A stretch of 64,000 bases of DNA. Origin: JAEUQQ01 sp963697285. GTDB taxonomy: Bacteria; Acidobacteriota; Vicinamibacteria; Vicinamibacterales; JAFNAJ01. The notes beneath the pieces are model-generated. The model had not been told where the DNA came from, searched no databases, and saw only the letters and a program-made list of their open reading frames with translations. This document shows positions 36,109-45,275 of the stretch, piece after piece. The stretch is from positions 558,001-622,000 of the forward strand of contig CAVONI010000002.1 in assembly GCA_963697285.1 (NCBI GenBank), read 5' to 3'. Every line of letters begins with the position of its first letter. The first letter of the stretch is position 1. Made by a program: the position numbers and the translations under genes.

Positions 36109-37887
36109 ATGACGACCGCAACCGCAACTGCCGCCCCGAAGGGCGGAGCGTGGCTGCTCGAGGGCACCGCGCACGACACCGTGTTCACGCCCGAACGCAT
36201 GAGCGACGAGCACAAGATGATGGCGCGCACGACGAGCGACTTCGCGCTGAACGAAGTCCTGCCCGTGCTCGACCGGCTCGAGAACAAGGAGTGGGCGCTC
36301 AGCAAGGCGCTCATCCAGCGATGCGGGGAGCTCGGCCTGCTGGGCACCGACACACCCGACGAGTACGGTGGCATCGACCTCGACAAGGCGAGTTCCCTGG
36401 TCGTCGCCGAGAACATCGCCAAGGCGGCGTCGTTCACCGTGACGTTCGGCGCGATGACCGGACTGTCGATCATGCCGATCCTGCTCTTCGGCACCGAGGC
36501 GCAGAAGAAGAAGTACCTGCCCAGGCTGGTGTCGGGCGAGTGGGCCGGCGCGTATGCGCTGTCGGAATCCGGGTCGGGCTCCGATGCCCTCGGTGCCCGC
36601 GCACGTGCCGTGAAGCGCGACGACGGCAACTTCGTCCTCAACGGCGAGAAGATGTGGATCTCGAACGCCTCGTTCGCCGATCTCATCATCGTGTTCGCGA
36701 AGGTGGATGGCGAGCACTTCACCGCCTTCATCGTCGAGCGGACGTTCCCCGGCGTGAGTTCAGGCAAGGAAGAGCACAAGCTGGGTATCCACGGCTCGTC
36801 GACGGCCCCGATCCTCCTCCAGGACGCCATCGTGCCGGCAGAGAACGTGCTGGGCGAAGTCGGCAAGGGCTACAAGGTGGCCTTCGAAGTGCTCAACTAC
36901 GGACGGTTCAAGCTGGGCGCGATGTGCAGCGGCGGCGCCAAGGCCGTGATCGGCGAGGCGGCCAAGTACGCCCTCACGCGCAAGCAGTTCGGCACGTCGA
37001 TCTCGAACTTCGGCGCCATCAAGCACAAGCTGGGCGAGATGACGCTGCGCACCTACGGCGTCGAGAGCATGATGTATCGCCTCGCCGGGCTCATCCAGGA
37101 AGCCAAGGTCGCGGGCACCGGCAGCGAGGCACAGAACGTCCGTGACGCGCTCGAGGAGTTCGCGTCGGAGTCGTCGATCGCCAAGGTCGCCGGCAGCGAA
37201 GTCATCGACTACGTCATCGACGAGAACGTGCAGATCCACGGCGGCAACGGATTCGTGACCGACTACCCGGCCGAGCGTCACTACCGCGACGCGCGCGTCA
37301 ACCGCATCTTCGAGGGCACCAACGAGATCAATCGCCTGCTCATCCCGGGCATCCTGATCAAGCGGGCGGTCAAGGGTGACCTGAAGCTGATCCCGGCGGC
37401 CATGGCCCTGCTCGACGAGGTGATGTCGCCCGGAATGCCGGAACCACTCGGGGATGGCGTCCTCGAGGCCGAACTGGCCGCGGTCGTGGCCTTCCGCAAG
37501 GTCGCGTTGCTCGTCCTCGGCGCGGCCATGCAGAAGTACATGCAGAAGATCAGCGACGAGCAGGAAGTGCTGATGTTCGTCGCCGACATCATGATCGACG
37601 CCTACACCGCCGAGAGCGCCGTGCTGCGCGCGCAGGATGCCGCGGCCCGGTCGCTGCCGAACGCCGTGCTGCACGTCGATGCGGCGCGCGCCATCGTCAG
37701 CGATGCGGCAGCGCGGATCGACGCCAACGCCAAGAGCGCCCTCGCGGCGATGGCCGACGGCGACACCCTGCGGACGCAACTGGCGGCCCTGCGCCGCGTG
37801 CTGAAGGTCACGCCCGTGAACACGGTGGTCGTCCGGAGGACGCTCGCCGACGCGACGGTGGCTCGCGGATCGTATATCTTTGGATGA
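36109..37887 (+). CDS. fadE: Acyl-CoA dehydrogenase (FadE-like, VLCAD type)
   Basis: A 592-aa flavoenzyme for the first step of beta-oxidation. The FAD/substrate motif YALSESGSGSDA lies near residues 145-156, followed by LNGEKMWISNA; QIHGGNGFVTDYPAERHYRDARVNRIFEGTNEINR near 380-415 is the C-terminal signature. A helical extension of about 160 residues follows the core, as in very-long-chain enzymes. It ends the operon and overlaps the DUF1684 gene start (ATGATG). Partner electron-transfer flavoprotein genes are not in the window. Confidence 0.92.
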   Translation: MTTATATAAPKGGAWLLEGTAHDTVFTPERMSDEHKMMARTTSDFALNEVLPVLDRLENKEWALSKALIQRCGELGLLGTDTPDEYGGIDLDKASSLVVAENIAKAASFTVTFGAMTGLSIMPILLFGTEAQKKKYLPRLVSGEWAGAYALSESGSGSDALGARARAVKRDDGNFVLNGEKMWISNASFADLIIVFAKVDGEHFTAFIVERTFPGVSSGKEEHKLGIHGSSTAPILLQDAIVPAENVLGEVGKGYKVAFEVLNYGRFKLGAMCSGGAKAVIGEAAKYALTRKQFGTSISNFGAIKHKLGEMTLRTYGVESMMYRLAGLIQEAKVAGTGSEAQNVRDALEEFASESSIAKVAGSEVIDYVIDENVQIHGGNGFVTDYPAERHYRDARVNRIFEGTNEINRLLIPGILIKRAVKGDLKLIPAAMALLDEVMSPGMPEPLGDGVLEAELAAVVAFRKVALLVLGAAMQKYMQKISDEQEVLMFVADIMIDAYTAESAVLRAQDAAARSLPNAVLHVDAARAIVSDAAARIDANAKSALAAMADGDTLRTQLAALRRVLKVTPVNTVVVRRTLADATVARGSYIFG

Positions 37888-38531
37888 TGCATCTGCGGAC
37901 CCGGGCACGGCGCGCGCCGGCCAGCACGCACTGGTTGGGGCTCATCGTGCTCGGGTCCGCGATCTGTACAGCGGCCTGCACGCCCAACACCGAGGAGTCG
38001 CGGCCGTACGCCGAGCGCATCGCCGAACGGCGCGCGGCCGTGGAGCAGTTCCTGCTCACGCCCGACAGCCCCATCCTGCCGGCGACGCGGGCGGAGTTCC
38101 TGCCGCTCTCGTACTTCGGCATCGACCCGGAGTACGTCGCATCGGCTGAACTGGCCGCGTCACCCCGTGAGCCGTCGTTCGAGATGCCGACGTCGACCGG
38201 CCAGCGCCGACAGATGCGGCGCGCCGGCGCCCTGCGGTTCGTGCTCAAGGGACAGCCGCTGCAGTTGACCGCCTTCGTCGAGGCCGAGGCCGCCGACATG
38301 CGGCGCCTGTTCGTGCCCTTCGGCGATCGCACGAACGGCACGGAGACCTACGCCGCGGGACGTTACCTCGACCTCGAGCGCACGCCCACCGGCTTGTACG
38401 AGGTCGACTTCAACAAGGCGTATCATCCGTACTGCTACTACAACCCGACGTACGATTGCCCCTATCCGCCACCGGAGAACCGCTTGCCGCTGCCCGTCCG
38501 CGCGGGCGAACGCATCCGGCCGGCACGCTAG
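37884..38531 (+). CDS. DUF1684 lipoprotein
   Basis: A 215-aa exported protein. The N-terminal hydrophobic segment ends in SAICTAACTPN, a lipobox-like site for lipid attachment at Cys. The C-terminal half carries the DUF1684 hallmarks: PFGDRTNGTETYAAGRYLDLE, DFNKAYHPYCYYNPTYDCPYPPPENRLPLPVRAGE. The function of DUF1684 is not known. Two ATGs (37884, 37887) overlap the fadE stop, so it is coupled to the fatty-acid operon; whether it is functionally connected is open. Confidence 0.8.
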   Translation: MMHLRTRARRAPASTHWLGLIVLGSAICTAACTPNTEESRPYAERIAERRAAVEQFLLTPDSPILPATRAEFLPLSYFGIDPEYVASAELAASPREPSFEMPTSTGQRRQMRRAGALRFVLKGQPLQLTAFVEAEAADMRRLFVPFGDRTNGTETYAAGRYLDLERTPTGLYEVDFNKAYHPYCYYNPTYDCPYPPPENRLPLPVRAGERIRPAR

Positions 38532-38547
38532 GACGTACCGCACGCCG

Positions 38548-39271
38548 ATGACCGGTACCCGCCCGTCACCCTCCAGGCCCGCATCACGGCTCGCCGCCGT
38601 GGTCTTCGACTTCGACGGCGTCATCGCCGACAGCGAGCCCATCCATTTTGCCGCGTTCCGTGACGTGCTCGCGACGATCGACATCAGCCTGAGTCAGCAC
38701 GAGTACTTCGAGCACTACCTCGGATACGACGACGACGGCGCGTTCAGGGCGGTCAGTCGCGATCGTGACCGGCCGCTGTCGGATGCCGAGGTGGCCACCC
38801 TGATTGCGAGAAAGGGCGATGTCCTGATCGAGCGGCTGCGGGGCCCCGACGTGCTCTTCCCGGGTGCGCGCGAGTGCCTCGAGCGCTTCGCGGCCGTGGT
38901 CCCCGTGGCGATTGCGTCGGGCGCACGGAGGGAGGAGATCGAGCTCGTCCTGCACGCGCATGGCCTGGCGCGCCATGTCGCGGTCATCGTGGGTGCGGGT
39001 GAGACGCCGCGCAGCAAGCCGGCGCCCGATCCCTACGTGCGCGCCACGCAGCTGCTCACCCCGCTGGCCCGCCACAACGTCTCGATCGCGCCATCAGCGT
39101 GCATCGCGGTCGAGGATTCACGCTGGGGACTGGCCTCGGCGCGCGCCGCCGGCCTCCGCACGGTCGGCCTCACCACGCTCGTACGAACGGTCGGCACTGG
39201 GCGACGCCGACGTGGTGATCGACAGCCTCGACGAACTCACCCTGTCGATGGCTGACGCCCTCGTGGTGTGA
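38548..39271 (+). CDS. HAD-superfamily hydrolase (phosphatase/phosphoglucomutase type), frameshifted
   Basis: A HAD phosphatase of about 241 aa. Motif I is VVFDFDGVIADSEP (nucleophile and acid Asp), motif II AIASGARREE, motif III lysine in GETPRSKPAPDPY and motif IV AVEDSRWGLASA. After GLRTVGLTT the frame breaks; deleting one C near 39178 gives SYERSALGDADVVIDSLDELT, the normal end of this family, with the stop at 39271. The substrate is a small phosphate ester of unknown identity. Confidence 0.82.
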
Positions 39272-39283
39272 CCCGTTCATCGC

Positions 39284-40169
39284 ATGCTGACCCAGGCCGA
39301 CATCCGCGAGTTCCTTGACGCGGCACGCAGCCCGGTCGACGGTGACGTCATCCGCGCCGCGCTCGTGCTCCCGCGCATAGAGCGCGGGGCGTACGATGCC
39401 TCGCAGTGCCTTGAAGCAGATCACGCGGCTCGGCGCCATCGCGACGCTTCGCATCGAGCGGCTCGGTGACCGTCCGTCTCCGCAGGCCCAGGTCGATGCG
39501 CTCAATGCCCTGCTGTTCGACGACGAGGGCTTCCGCGGCAACGTGGCGCAGTACGACGATCCCCGCAACTCCTTCCTGCCCGACGTGATCGAGCGGCGCA
39601 CCGGCCTGCCGATCGCGCTCGCAGTGATCTACATCGAGGTCGGCCGCCGGGCCGGTGTGCCCCTCGAGGGCGTCAACTTCCCCGGGCACTTCCTCGTGAG
39701 GCACCGCAGCAGCGGACGGCGAAGCGCCGAGCGCGACCTGATCATCGACCCGTTCCACGCAGGCGCGGTCCTGGGACCGTCAGACCTGAAGGCCCTGCTC
39801 CGGAAAGTCGCCGGCGACGAGGCGGCGTTCGATCGCCGCCTGCTGCTGGAAGCGTCCACGTGGGACACCCTCGTGCGGATGACCACCAACCTCAAGCGGA
39901 CGTACGTGTCGATGCGTTCGTTCGCGCATGCCCGCGCCGCGACCGACCTGCTCCTGGCGATGGATCCGCTTGCGGTGGCCGACCTGCGCGACCGCGGGCT
40001 GCTGTCGTACCACCTGCGTGACTTTGGTGCCGCACTGCGGGACCTCGAAGGTTATCTGGCCGCCGTGTCACGATCGGGAGGGCCGGTCGAGGACGAGCAA
40101 CGCGAGGAGTACCAGCAGGTGTGGGAGCATGTGAAGGCTCTGCGCAGACGTGTTGCGGGGTTCAACTGA
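39284..40169 (+). CDS. SirB1-family protein (transglutaminase-like + TPR), frameshifted
   Basis: About 295 aa after joining two frames. The first 43 residues from ATG 39284 (MLTQADIREFLDAA) are in one frame, the remainder (KQITRLGAIATLRIE) in the next; dropping one T of TT at 39411-39412 joins them as SQCLKQITRLG. The body has DDPRNSFLPDVIERRTGLPIALAVIYIEVGRRAGVPLEGVNFPGHFLVRH, the SirB1 transglutaminase-like core, followed by a C-terminal TPR-like part ending near residue 295. The family's biochemical function is not known. The usual Cys of transglutaminases is not conserved here, as in other SirB1 proteins. Confidence 0.8.
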
Positions 40170-40246
40170 CGAGGCGCTCCGCGCCCCGGTGAACACGTCG
40201 CGGCGATTGCCACTGCTGGTGCCATCCGGCCTGTCGCTTCGCACGC

Positions 40247-40280
40247 CCGGATCCTTGAATCCGCGGATCCAATGATCCGG
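40247..40280. repeat. 16-bp inverted repeat with 2-base spacer
   Basis: The arms CCGGATCCTTGAATCC and GGATCCAATGATCCGG match at 14 of 16 positions around GC. It would form a long hairpin; no copy was noticed elsewhere in the window. Confidence 0.6.
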
Positions 40281-40418
40281 TGCCCGGATGCTTCGCCGTG
40301 GCGGGTGACCCGCTCGCGCACAGGTAATCCCCCGCATCACGTCTGGCACAGCTGCTGCAACGACGCGGGTGTTCCTTTGTCTCATGTGGTCGACCGCCGA
40401 TTCGGCGGGCCGACGAGT

Positions 40419-40453
40419 CCCCGCGTCCCGCCTCTGGCGGGCGCGGGGTTTTT
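40419..40453 (+). terminator. Rho-independent terminator
   Basis: CCCCGC and CCCGCC pair with GGCGGG and GCGGGG around a TCT loop with a small bulge, and TTTTT follows at 40449-40453. A clear intrinsic terminator pointing along the plus strand, downstream of SirB1 and before the glycosyltransferase operon. Confidence 0.85.
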
Positions 40454-40528
40454 GGACACGGGTCCCAGGCAGGAATCCCCCGAACCTCGCGCCCCCCGGC
40501 GAATCAGGTAGGATCCTCCAGCCACCCC

Positions 40529-41221
40529 ATGGCCCTGCTGTCGATTCTCGTCCCCGTCTACAACGAAGCCGGCACGGTCGCCGAGGTGCTCGATCGGCTG
40601 GCGGTGATCGCCCTCCCGTGTGACCGCGAGATCGTGGTCGTGGACGATGGGTCGAGCGACGGGACGTCCGAGGTGCTCGAGCGCTTCAGTGGCGTGGCGC
40701 CGTTTCGTGTCATCCATGCGGCGAAGAATGGCGGTAAGGGCAGTGCCATCCGCCTCGGCCTGCGCGAGGCGCGCGGCGAGATCATTGCGATCCAGGATGC
40801 CGATCTCGAGTTCGATCCCGCGCAGATTGCGATGCTCGTGGCGCCGATCCTCGCGGGCGACACCGACGTGGTCTTCGGATCGCGTTTCCTCGAGCCGACG
40901 AGCACGGCGCCGCTCAAGACGGTGCTCGCCAACCGGTTGCTCACGGTGATCACCAACGTGCTCTTCGGCGCCGCGATCACCGACATGGAGACCTGCTACA
41001 AGGTCATGCGGACGACGACCGCGCGGTCGCTGGACCTGCAGGCGAATCGGTTCGACATCGAACCCGAGATCACGGCGAAGCTGCTCAAGCGTGGGCACCG
41101 CATCATCGAGCGTCCGGTTCGATTCGAGCCCCGGTCGCGTGCGGCGGGCAAGAAGATTGGCTGGAGGGATGGCGTGGCGGCCATCGGCGAACTCGTGAAG
41201 CACCGCCTCGCCTCGCGATGA
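40529..41221 (+). CDS. GT2 family glycosyltransferase (dolichol/undecaprenyl-phosphate sugar synthase type)
   Basis: A 230-aa GT-A fold enzyme of the DPM1 type. Motifs: SILVPVYNEAGTV at the N-terminus, VVVDDGSSDGT, then AIQDADLEFDP, the DxD-like metal site. No C-terminal membrane helices are present, so it resembles the short soluble polyprenyl-phosphate sugar synthases. Its stop overlaps the start of the next gene (ATGA), a GT-C-like membrane protein that would use its lipid-linked sugar. Promoter: a TAGGAT box at 40509-40514. Confidence 0.88.
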   Translation: MALLSILVPVYNEAGTVAEVLDRLAVIALPCDREIVVVDDGSSDGTSEVLERFSGVAPFRVIHAAKNGGKGSAIRLGLREARGEIIAIQDADLEFDPAQIAMLVAPILAGDTDVVFGSRFLEPTSTAPLKTVLANRLLTVITNVLFGAAITDMETCYKVMRTTTARSLDLQANRFDIEPEITAKLLKRGHRIIERPVRFEPRSRAAGKKIGWRDGVAAIGELVKHRLASR

Positions 41222-42771
41222 TTCGCGCCAGGTGGGTGGCGCTGGCGCTGGCGATGCTGGCCGTGGCAGGTGCCGTGCGGTTCGGCTCGTTCGCTGCGGG
41301 TGGATCCGACTCCTACTGTTACGTCGAGCAGGCCGAGCGTTGGGCGGCCGGAACCATCACGGCGCCCGTGGCGCCATCCGAGACACTGCCCTGGCAGAAG
41401 GTCTCCCTGTCGCTGGCACCCACCGGATTCATCCCGAGCCCCATCCACGAGCGCGCGATCGCGCCCATCTGCCCGCCGGGCCTTGCGCTGGCGATGGCCG
41501 TGCCGCGCATGGCCGGACTTCCCCGGGTGAGCGTGTTCTACGTCGTTCCGGTGTGCGCGGGCCTGGTGGCGTGGAGCGTGTTCCTCGTCGCACGCCGGAT
41601 GGCGTCAGACTGGGCCGCGGTGCTTGCGGTGGCGCTGATGGTCACGACGCCGGTCTTCGTGTACCAGGGCCTGCAGCCGATGAGCGACGTGCCGGCGGCG
41701 GCCCTGTGGGGCCTGAGCCTCGCGGCGATCGGGCGCACGCGCGGGTGGAGTTTCGCCAGTGGCCTCGCGGCTGGCGCTGCCATCCTCGTGCGTCCGAATC
41801 TCGCGCCGCTGGCGGGCATCATCGGGGCCTACGCGATGATCACTGCCCGTGGATCCGGTGAGGGCACGGCGGTGACGTGGCGGGAGCGCATGGGCGCCGG
41901 CGGCGCGTTCGCGGCAGGCGCGCTCCCGGGCGTCGTGGGCGTCGGGTGGGCGAACGCGGTGCTGTATGGCTCGCCGCTGTCGTCGGGATATGGATCGCTC
42001 GACGTGCTGTTCTCGTGGTCGCACGTGCGCGAGAACCTGGGACGGTATCCCGCGTGGGTGATCAGTACTGTGTCACCGTTGATCGTGGCTGCGCTGGCTG
42101 CGCCCTGGCGTGCACGCGACCGTGGGTATGCGTGGATGCTGCTGGTGTTCGTCGCCGGCGTGTGGGCGATGTACCTGCCGTACGTGCCGTTCGACAACTG
42201 GAGTTACCTGCGCTTCATGCTGCCGGGCCTGCTGCCAGCGTTCGCGCTCGCGGTGACGGCCATGGCGCACCGTGGGCGCGCCGCGCGCCAGCAACGGGCG
42301 TGGATCGGTGTGGCGGCGGTGCTCGTTGTCGTGTCGGCGTGGGGCGGATGGCAGGTCTCACGCGTGAAGGCGCTGGGTGTGGTTCGCCTGGTGCGCGACG
42401 AGCGCCGCTTCATCGTCACGGGCCGCTTCGTCGGCGACTACGTGGCGCCCGACGCGCTGGTGTTCACGATCTGGCAGAGTGGCAGCGTGCGGTATTACGG
42501 ATCCCGGTTGACGGTGATGTGGGATGCGCTCGAGCCAGCTGAACTCGATCCTGCCATCGACGCGCTGACGGCGCGGTCGCGCGACACCGTGCTGGTGCTC
42601 GACGGGTTCGAGCGCGACACGTTCCGGGCGAGGTTCGCGGGCGCGAGCCGCTTCGCCGATCTCGACTGGCCGCCCGCCGCGCGTATCGGTTCCACCGTGT
42701 CGGTGTGGCGCTTCACCGACCGTGCCCGCTTCCACGCCGGCGCCCGCCTCGACACCCTCCAGGTCAGATAG
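41218..42771 (+). CDS. GT-C type membrane glycosyltransferase
   Basis: A 517-aa protein with about 11 hydrophobic segments. The first periplasmic loop has GGSDSYCYVEQAERWAAG, with an Asp in the place of the GT-C catalytic acidic motif; PMSDVPAAALW is the second family-typical loop (SDxPA). The C-terminal 120 residues are soluble. With the GT2 gene it forms a two-step pathway: sugar moved to a polyprenyl phosphate, then transferred on the periplasmic face. The acceptor is not known. Confidence 0.65.
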   Translation: MIRARWVALALAMLAVAGAVRFGSFAAGGSDSYCYVEQAERWAAGTITAPVAPSETLPWQKVSLSLAPTGFIPSPIHERAIAPICPPGLALAMAVPRMAGLPRVSVFYVVPVCAGLVAWSVFLVARRMASDWAAVLAVALMVTTPVFVYQGLQPMSDVPAAALWGLSLAAIGRTRGWSFASGLAAGAAILVRPNLAPLAGIIGAYAMITARGSGEGTAVTWRERMGAGGAFAAGALPGVVGVGWANAVLYGSPLSSGYGSLDVLFSWSHVRENLGRYPAWVISTVSPLIVAALAAPWRARDRGYAWMLLVFVAGVWAMYLPYVPFDNWSYLRFMLPGLLPAFALAVTAMAHRGRAARQQRAWIGVAAVLVVVSAWGGWQVSRVKALGVVRLVRDERRFIVTGRFVGDYVAPDALVFTIWQSGSVRYYGSRLTVMWDALEPAELDPAIDALTARSRDTVLVLDGFERDTFRARFAGASRFADLDWPPAARIGSTVSVWRFTDRARFHAGARLDTLQVR

Positions 42772-42780
42772 GACCCAGAA

Positions 42781-42830
42781 GGGGTCGTGTCTTTCATTGC
42801 AGCATTTTGCAAGAATCAAGACACGACCCC
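42781..42830 (+). repeat. GGGGTC-type inverted repeat, copy 1
   Basis: Perfect 13-base arms GGGGTCGTGTCTT and AAGACACGACCCC around a 24-base loop that includes TCATTGCAGCATTTTGCA. It lies 10 bases after the stop of the GT-C gene. Confidence 0.75.
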
Positions 42831-42907
42831 GGCTGAGAGTTGGCAGGCCGTTTCCTTGCCACCTGGACTCGGAACCGCTGATTTGAGGCCAATTGGCTGA
42901 GAAGGGC

Positions 42908-42950
42908 GGGGTCAGGTCTTGAAAAATGCTGCAATGAAAGACGTGACCCC
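42908..42950 (-). repeat. GGGGTC-type inverted repeat, copy 2
   Basis: Arms GGGGTCAGGTCTT and AAGACGTGACCCC (one mismatch) around a loop with ATGCTGCAATGA, the reverse complement of the loop in copy 1. It is thus the same element in opposite orientation, facing copy 1 across 77 bases between two convergent genes. Confidence 0.75.
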
Positions 42951-42960
42951 TTCGGCTGTC

Positions 42961-44331
42961 TCAGAGGCGGCCGAATTCGTCGTAGAGCTGGGCGGAGGCG
43001 ACGATGCCGCGCTGGAAGTTGTCGAGATCCAGCTTCTCGTTCGGGGCGTGGATGCGGTCGTCTGGCAGGCCCACGCCGAACAGCACGCTCGGCAGCCCGA
43101 GGATGTCCTGAAACGTCGCCACGACAGGGATGGACCCGCCTTCTCGCGTGTACACCGGTGACTTCCCGAACCCGAACTCGATCGCCCGCCCCGCCGCCTG
43201 CACGAACGGGTTGTCGAGCGACGCCTTCCACGCCTTGCCCCCGTGCATCCGCGTGAGCTTCAGCTCCACCGACTTCGGCGCGATGTCGCGGATGTACGCC
43301 TCGAACAGATCGCCGATCTTCTCCGGCTGCTGGTTCGGCACGAGCCGCATGCTGACCTTCGCCATCGCCACGGCCGGCAGGACCGTCTTCGCGCCCTCGC
43401 CCGTGAACCCCGACAGCAGCCCGTTGATCTCCACGGTCGGACGAGCCGTAATCCGTTCGAGCGTCGTGTAGCCCTTCTCGCCGAACAACCTCGGCACGCC
43501 AATCTCGCGCGCCCAGCGCTTCTCGTTGAACGGCAGCTTCTTGAACTCGGCGCGCTCGGCGTCGGTCAGGTCGACCACGTCGTCATAGAACCCCGGAATC
43601 CTGATTCGCCCGCTGCGATCCTTCAGCTGCGTCAGCATCTGGGCCAGCGCCATGGCCGGGTTCACCAGCCCGCCTCCGAACTGCCCGCTGTGGAGGTCGG
43701 TGCTCGAGCCCCGCAGGTCGATCTGGAAGTACGACAGCCCCCGCAGCCCGTAGCAGAGCGACGGCACGCCACGCTCGAACATCGCCGTGTCGCTGATCAG
43801 CACGACATCTGCTGCCAGCAGGTCCTTGTGCGACGCGATGAACTCGTCGAGATTCTTGCTCCCGACCTCTTCCTCGCCCTCGAGGATCACCTTGAAGTTG
43901 ACCGGCAGGTTGCCCACGGTCTTCAGGTAGGCCTCGATGGCCTTGAAGTGCATGAAGACCTGGCCCTTGTCGTCGGCTGATCCGCGGGCATACAGCGCCC
44001 CGTCACGCACGGTTGCCTCGAACGGCGGTGACTGCCACAGGTCGACGGGATCCACCGGCTGGACGTCGTAATGGCCGTAGAACAGGACGGTCTTCGCGCC
44101 CGGCGCTCCCATCCACTCGGCGTAGACGATGGGATGGCCAGGCGTCTCGTGAATCGCGGCCCCCTGCATCCCGATGCGTGTCAACTCGTCGCGGCACCAC
44201 TCGGCGCAGCGGCGCACGTCGCCGACATGCTCCGGCAGCGCGCTGATGCTGGGGATCGCGAGCAGCACCTTGAGTTCCTGGATGAACGTGTCGTGGCGGG
44301 TGTTGATGAAGTCGATGACAGGTGTCTGCAT
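42961..44331 (-). CDS. M20 family metallo-dipeptidase
   Basis: A 456-aa cytosolic zinc peptidase. Metal-binding motifs are LFYGHYDVQPVDP (His, Asp), GSADDKGQ, the general base and ligand in LEGEEEVGS, and STDLHSGQFGG. The dimerisation domain is inserted at about residues 200-370. It is of the dipeptidase/CNDP type that hydrolyses dipeptides or amidated amino acids. ATG 44331 fits the family N-terminus. It is last in the MBL-marR-rhodanese-M20 operon, 49 bases after the rhodanese gene. Confidence 0.9.
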   Translation of the reverse strand: MQTPVIDFINTRHDTFIQELKVLLAIPSISALPEHVGDVRRCAEWCRDELTRIGMQGAAIHETPGHPIVYAEWMGAPGAKTVLFYGHYDVQPVDPVDLWQSPPFEATVRDGALYARGSADDKGQVFMHFKAIEAYLKTVGNLPVNFKVILEGEEEVGSKNLDEFIASHKDLLAADVVLISDTAMFERGVPSLCYGLRGLSYFQIDLRGSSTDLHSGQFGGGLVNPAMALAQMLTQLKDRSGRIRIPGFYDDVVDLTDAERAEFKKLPFNEKRWAREIGVPRLFGEKGYTTLERITARPTVEINGLLSGFTGEGAKTVLPAVAMAKVSMRLVPNQQPEKIGDLFEAYIRDIAPKSVELKLTRMHGGKAWKASLDNPFVQAAGRAIEFGFGKSPVYTREGGSIPVVATFQDILGLPSVLFGVGLPDDRIHAPNEKLDLDNFQRGIVASAQLYDEFGRL

Positions 44332-44380
44332 GGCGTGACTCGATGACGCTGCCGCGCACTGCGCGCGGGAGAGATGAATA

Positions 44381-45238
44381 CTACGTGTTGGATTCTGACC
44401 GCATCCGGGGCACTTCGATCGGCAGGTCGTCGCGATCGCCCCATTCCTTCCACGATCCGAGGTACGTGCGCACGTCGGGATACCCGAGCAGGCGCAGCGC
44501 GAGGTAGCTGTGCGCCGCGCGGTAGCCACCCTGGCAGTACGTGAGCACCGTCCGGTCTGGTGTGACGCCCGCCGCCTCGTACATCGACCGCAGGTCAGCC
44601 GCAGGCTTGAACGTCCCGTCGGTGCCGAGATTGTGGGTCCACTCGATGTGGATGGCCCCGGGAATGGCGCCCCCGTGCCGCGCTCGCACCACGGTGCCGT
44701 CGTACTCGCCGTCACTCCGCGTGTCGAGGATGGCCGCCGCGGGATCACCGACCGCCGCTGCAACATCGCGCCAGGTGGCCAGGCGCGACACGTCCTCGGC
44801 TTCTGGCCAGTTCACGGCCACCGGGACCACTGGATCGTGGTCGATGGCGCCGCCAGCACGCCGCCACGCCGCGAACCCTCCGTCGAGCACGCGCACGTCG
44901 GGATGGCGGAAGTACTCGAGGAACCAGAACGCGCGGGCGGCGCGCACGCCGGAGTTCTCGTCGCAGATCACCACCGCACGCTCCGCGTTCACCCCCCGCA
45001 GGACGAACTGGTGGTGGATCATCCAGAGGAACGCGCGCATCGGCGCCGGATCGGTGTCGATCAGGCTGACGCCCCACAGGTCGAGGTGCACCGCACCGGG
45101 GATCTGCCCGCGCGCGAACTGCTCGGCCGGCCTCACGTCGAGCACCAGCGGCGGTATGCCACTGCGAAGCGCGACGGCGAGGTCGCCAGCCGGAATCAGC
45201 AAGCGGGGCTCGGCATGTGCCGTGGAAGCTGCACTCAC
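44381..45238 (-). CDS. Sulfurtransferase with two rhodanese domains
   Basis: A 285-aa protein of tandem rhodanese domains. The N-terminal domain (about 15-130) lacks a proper active loop, as is usual. The C-terminal domain carries the catalytic C235 in TYCQGGYRAAH, which fits a CxxxxR persulfide loop, so thiosulfate or 3-mercaptopyruvate sulfurtransferase activity is likely. The GTG at 45238 gives the expected length; no ATG fits. It lies 37 bases after marR in the operon. Confidence 0.88.
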   Translation of the reverse strand: MSAASTAHAEPRLLIPAGDLAVALRSGIPPLVLDVRPAEQFARGQIPGAVHLDLWGVSLIDTDPAPMRAFLWMIHHQFVLRGVNAERAVVICDENSGVRAARAFWFLEYFRHPDVRVLDGGFAAWRRAGGAIDHDPVVPVAVNWPEAEDVSRLATWRDVAAAVGDPAAAILDTRSDGEYDGTVVRARHGGAIPGAIHIEWTHNLGTDGTFKPAADLRSMYEAAGVTPDRTVLTYCQGGYRAAHSYLALRLLGYPDVRTYLGSWKEWGDRDDLPIEVPRMRSESNT

Positions 45239-45275
45239 ACCCGGGATTCTACTCCGGGCCTGCCCCCCGCACCCA

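Larger units (their letters stand above)
40170..40528. other. Intergenic region with hairpin and terminator, possible small RNA
   Basis: 359 bases without a protein gene. It holds a long inverted repeat at 40247-40280, a short hairpin CCGCC/GGCGG near 40395-40409 and a strong intrinsic terminator at 40419-40453. The terminator lies 250 bases beyond the SirB1 stop, which leaves room for an untranslated RNA or a long 3' tail. Confidence 0.45.
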
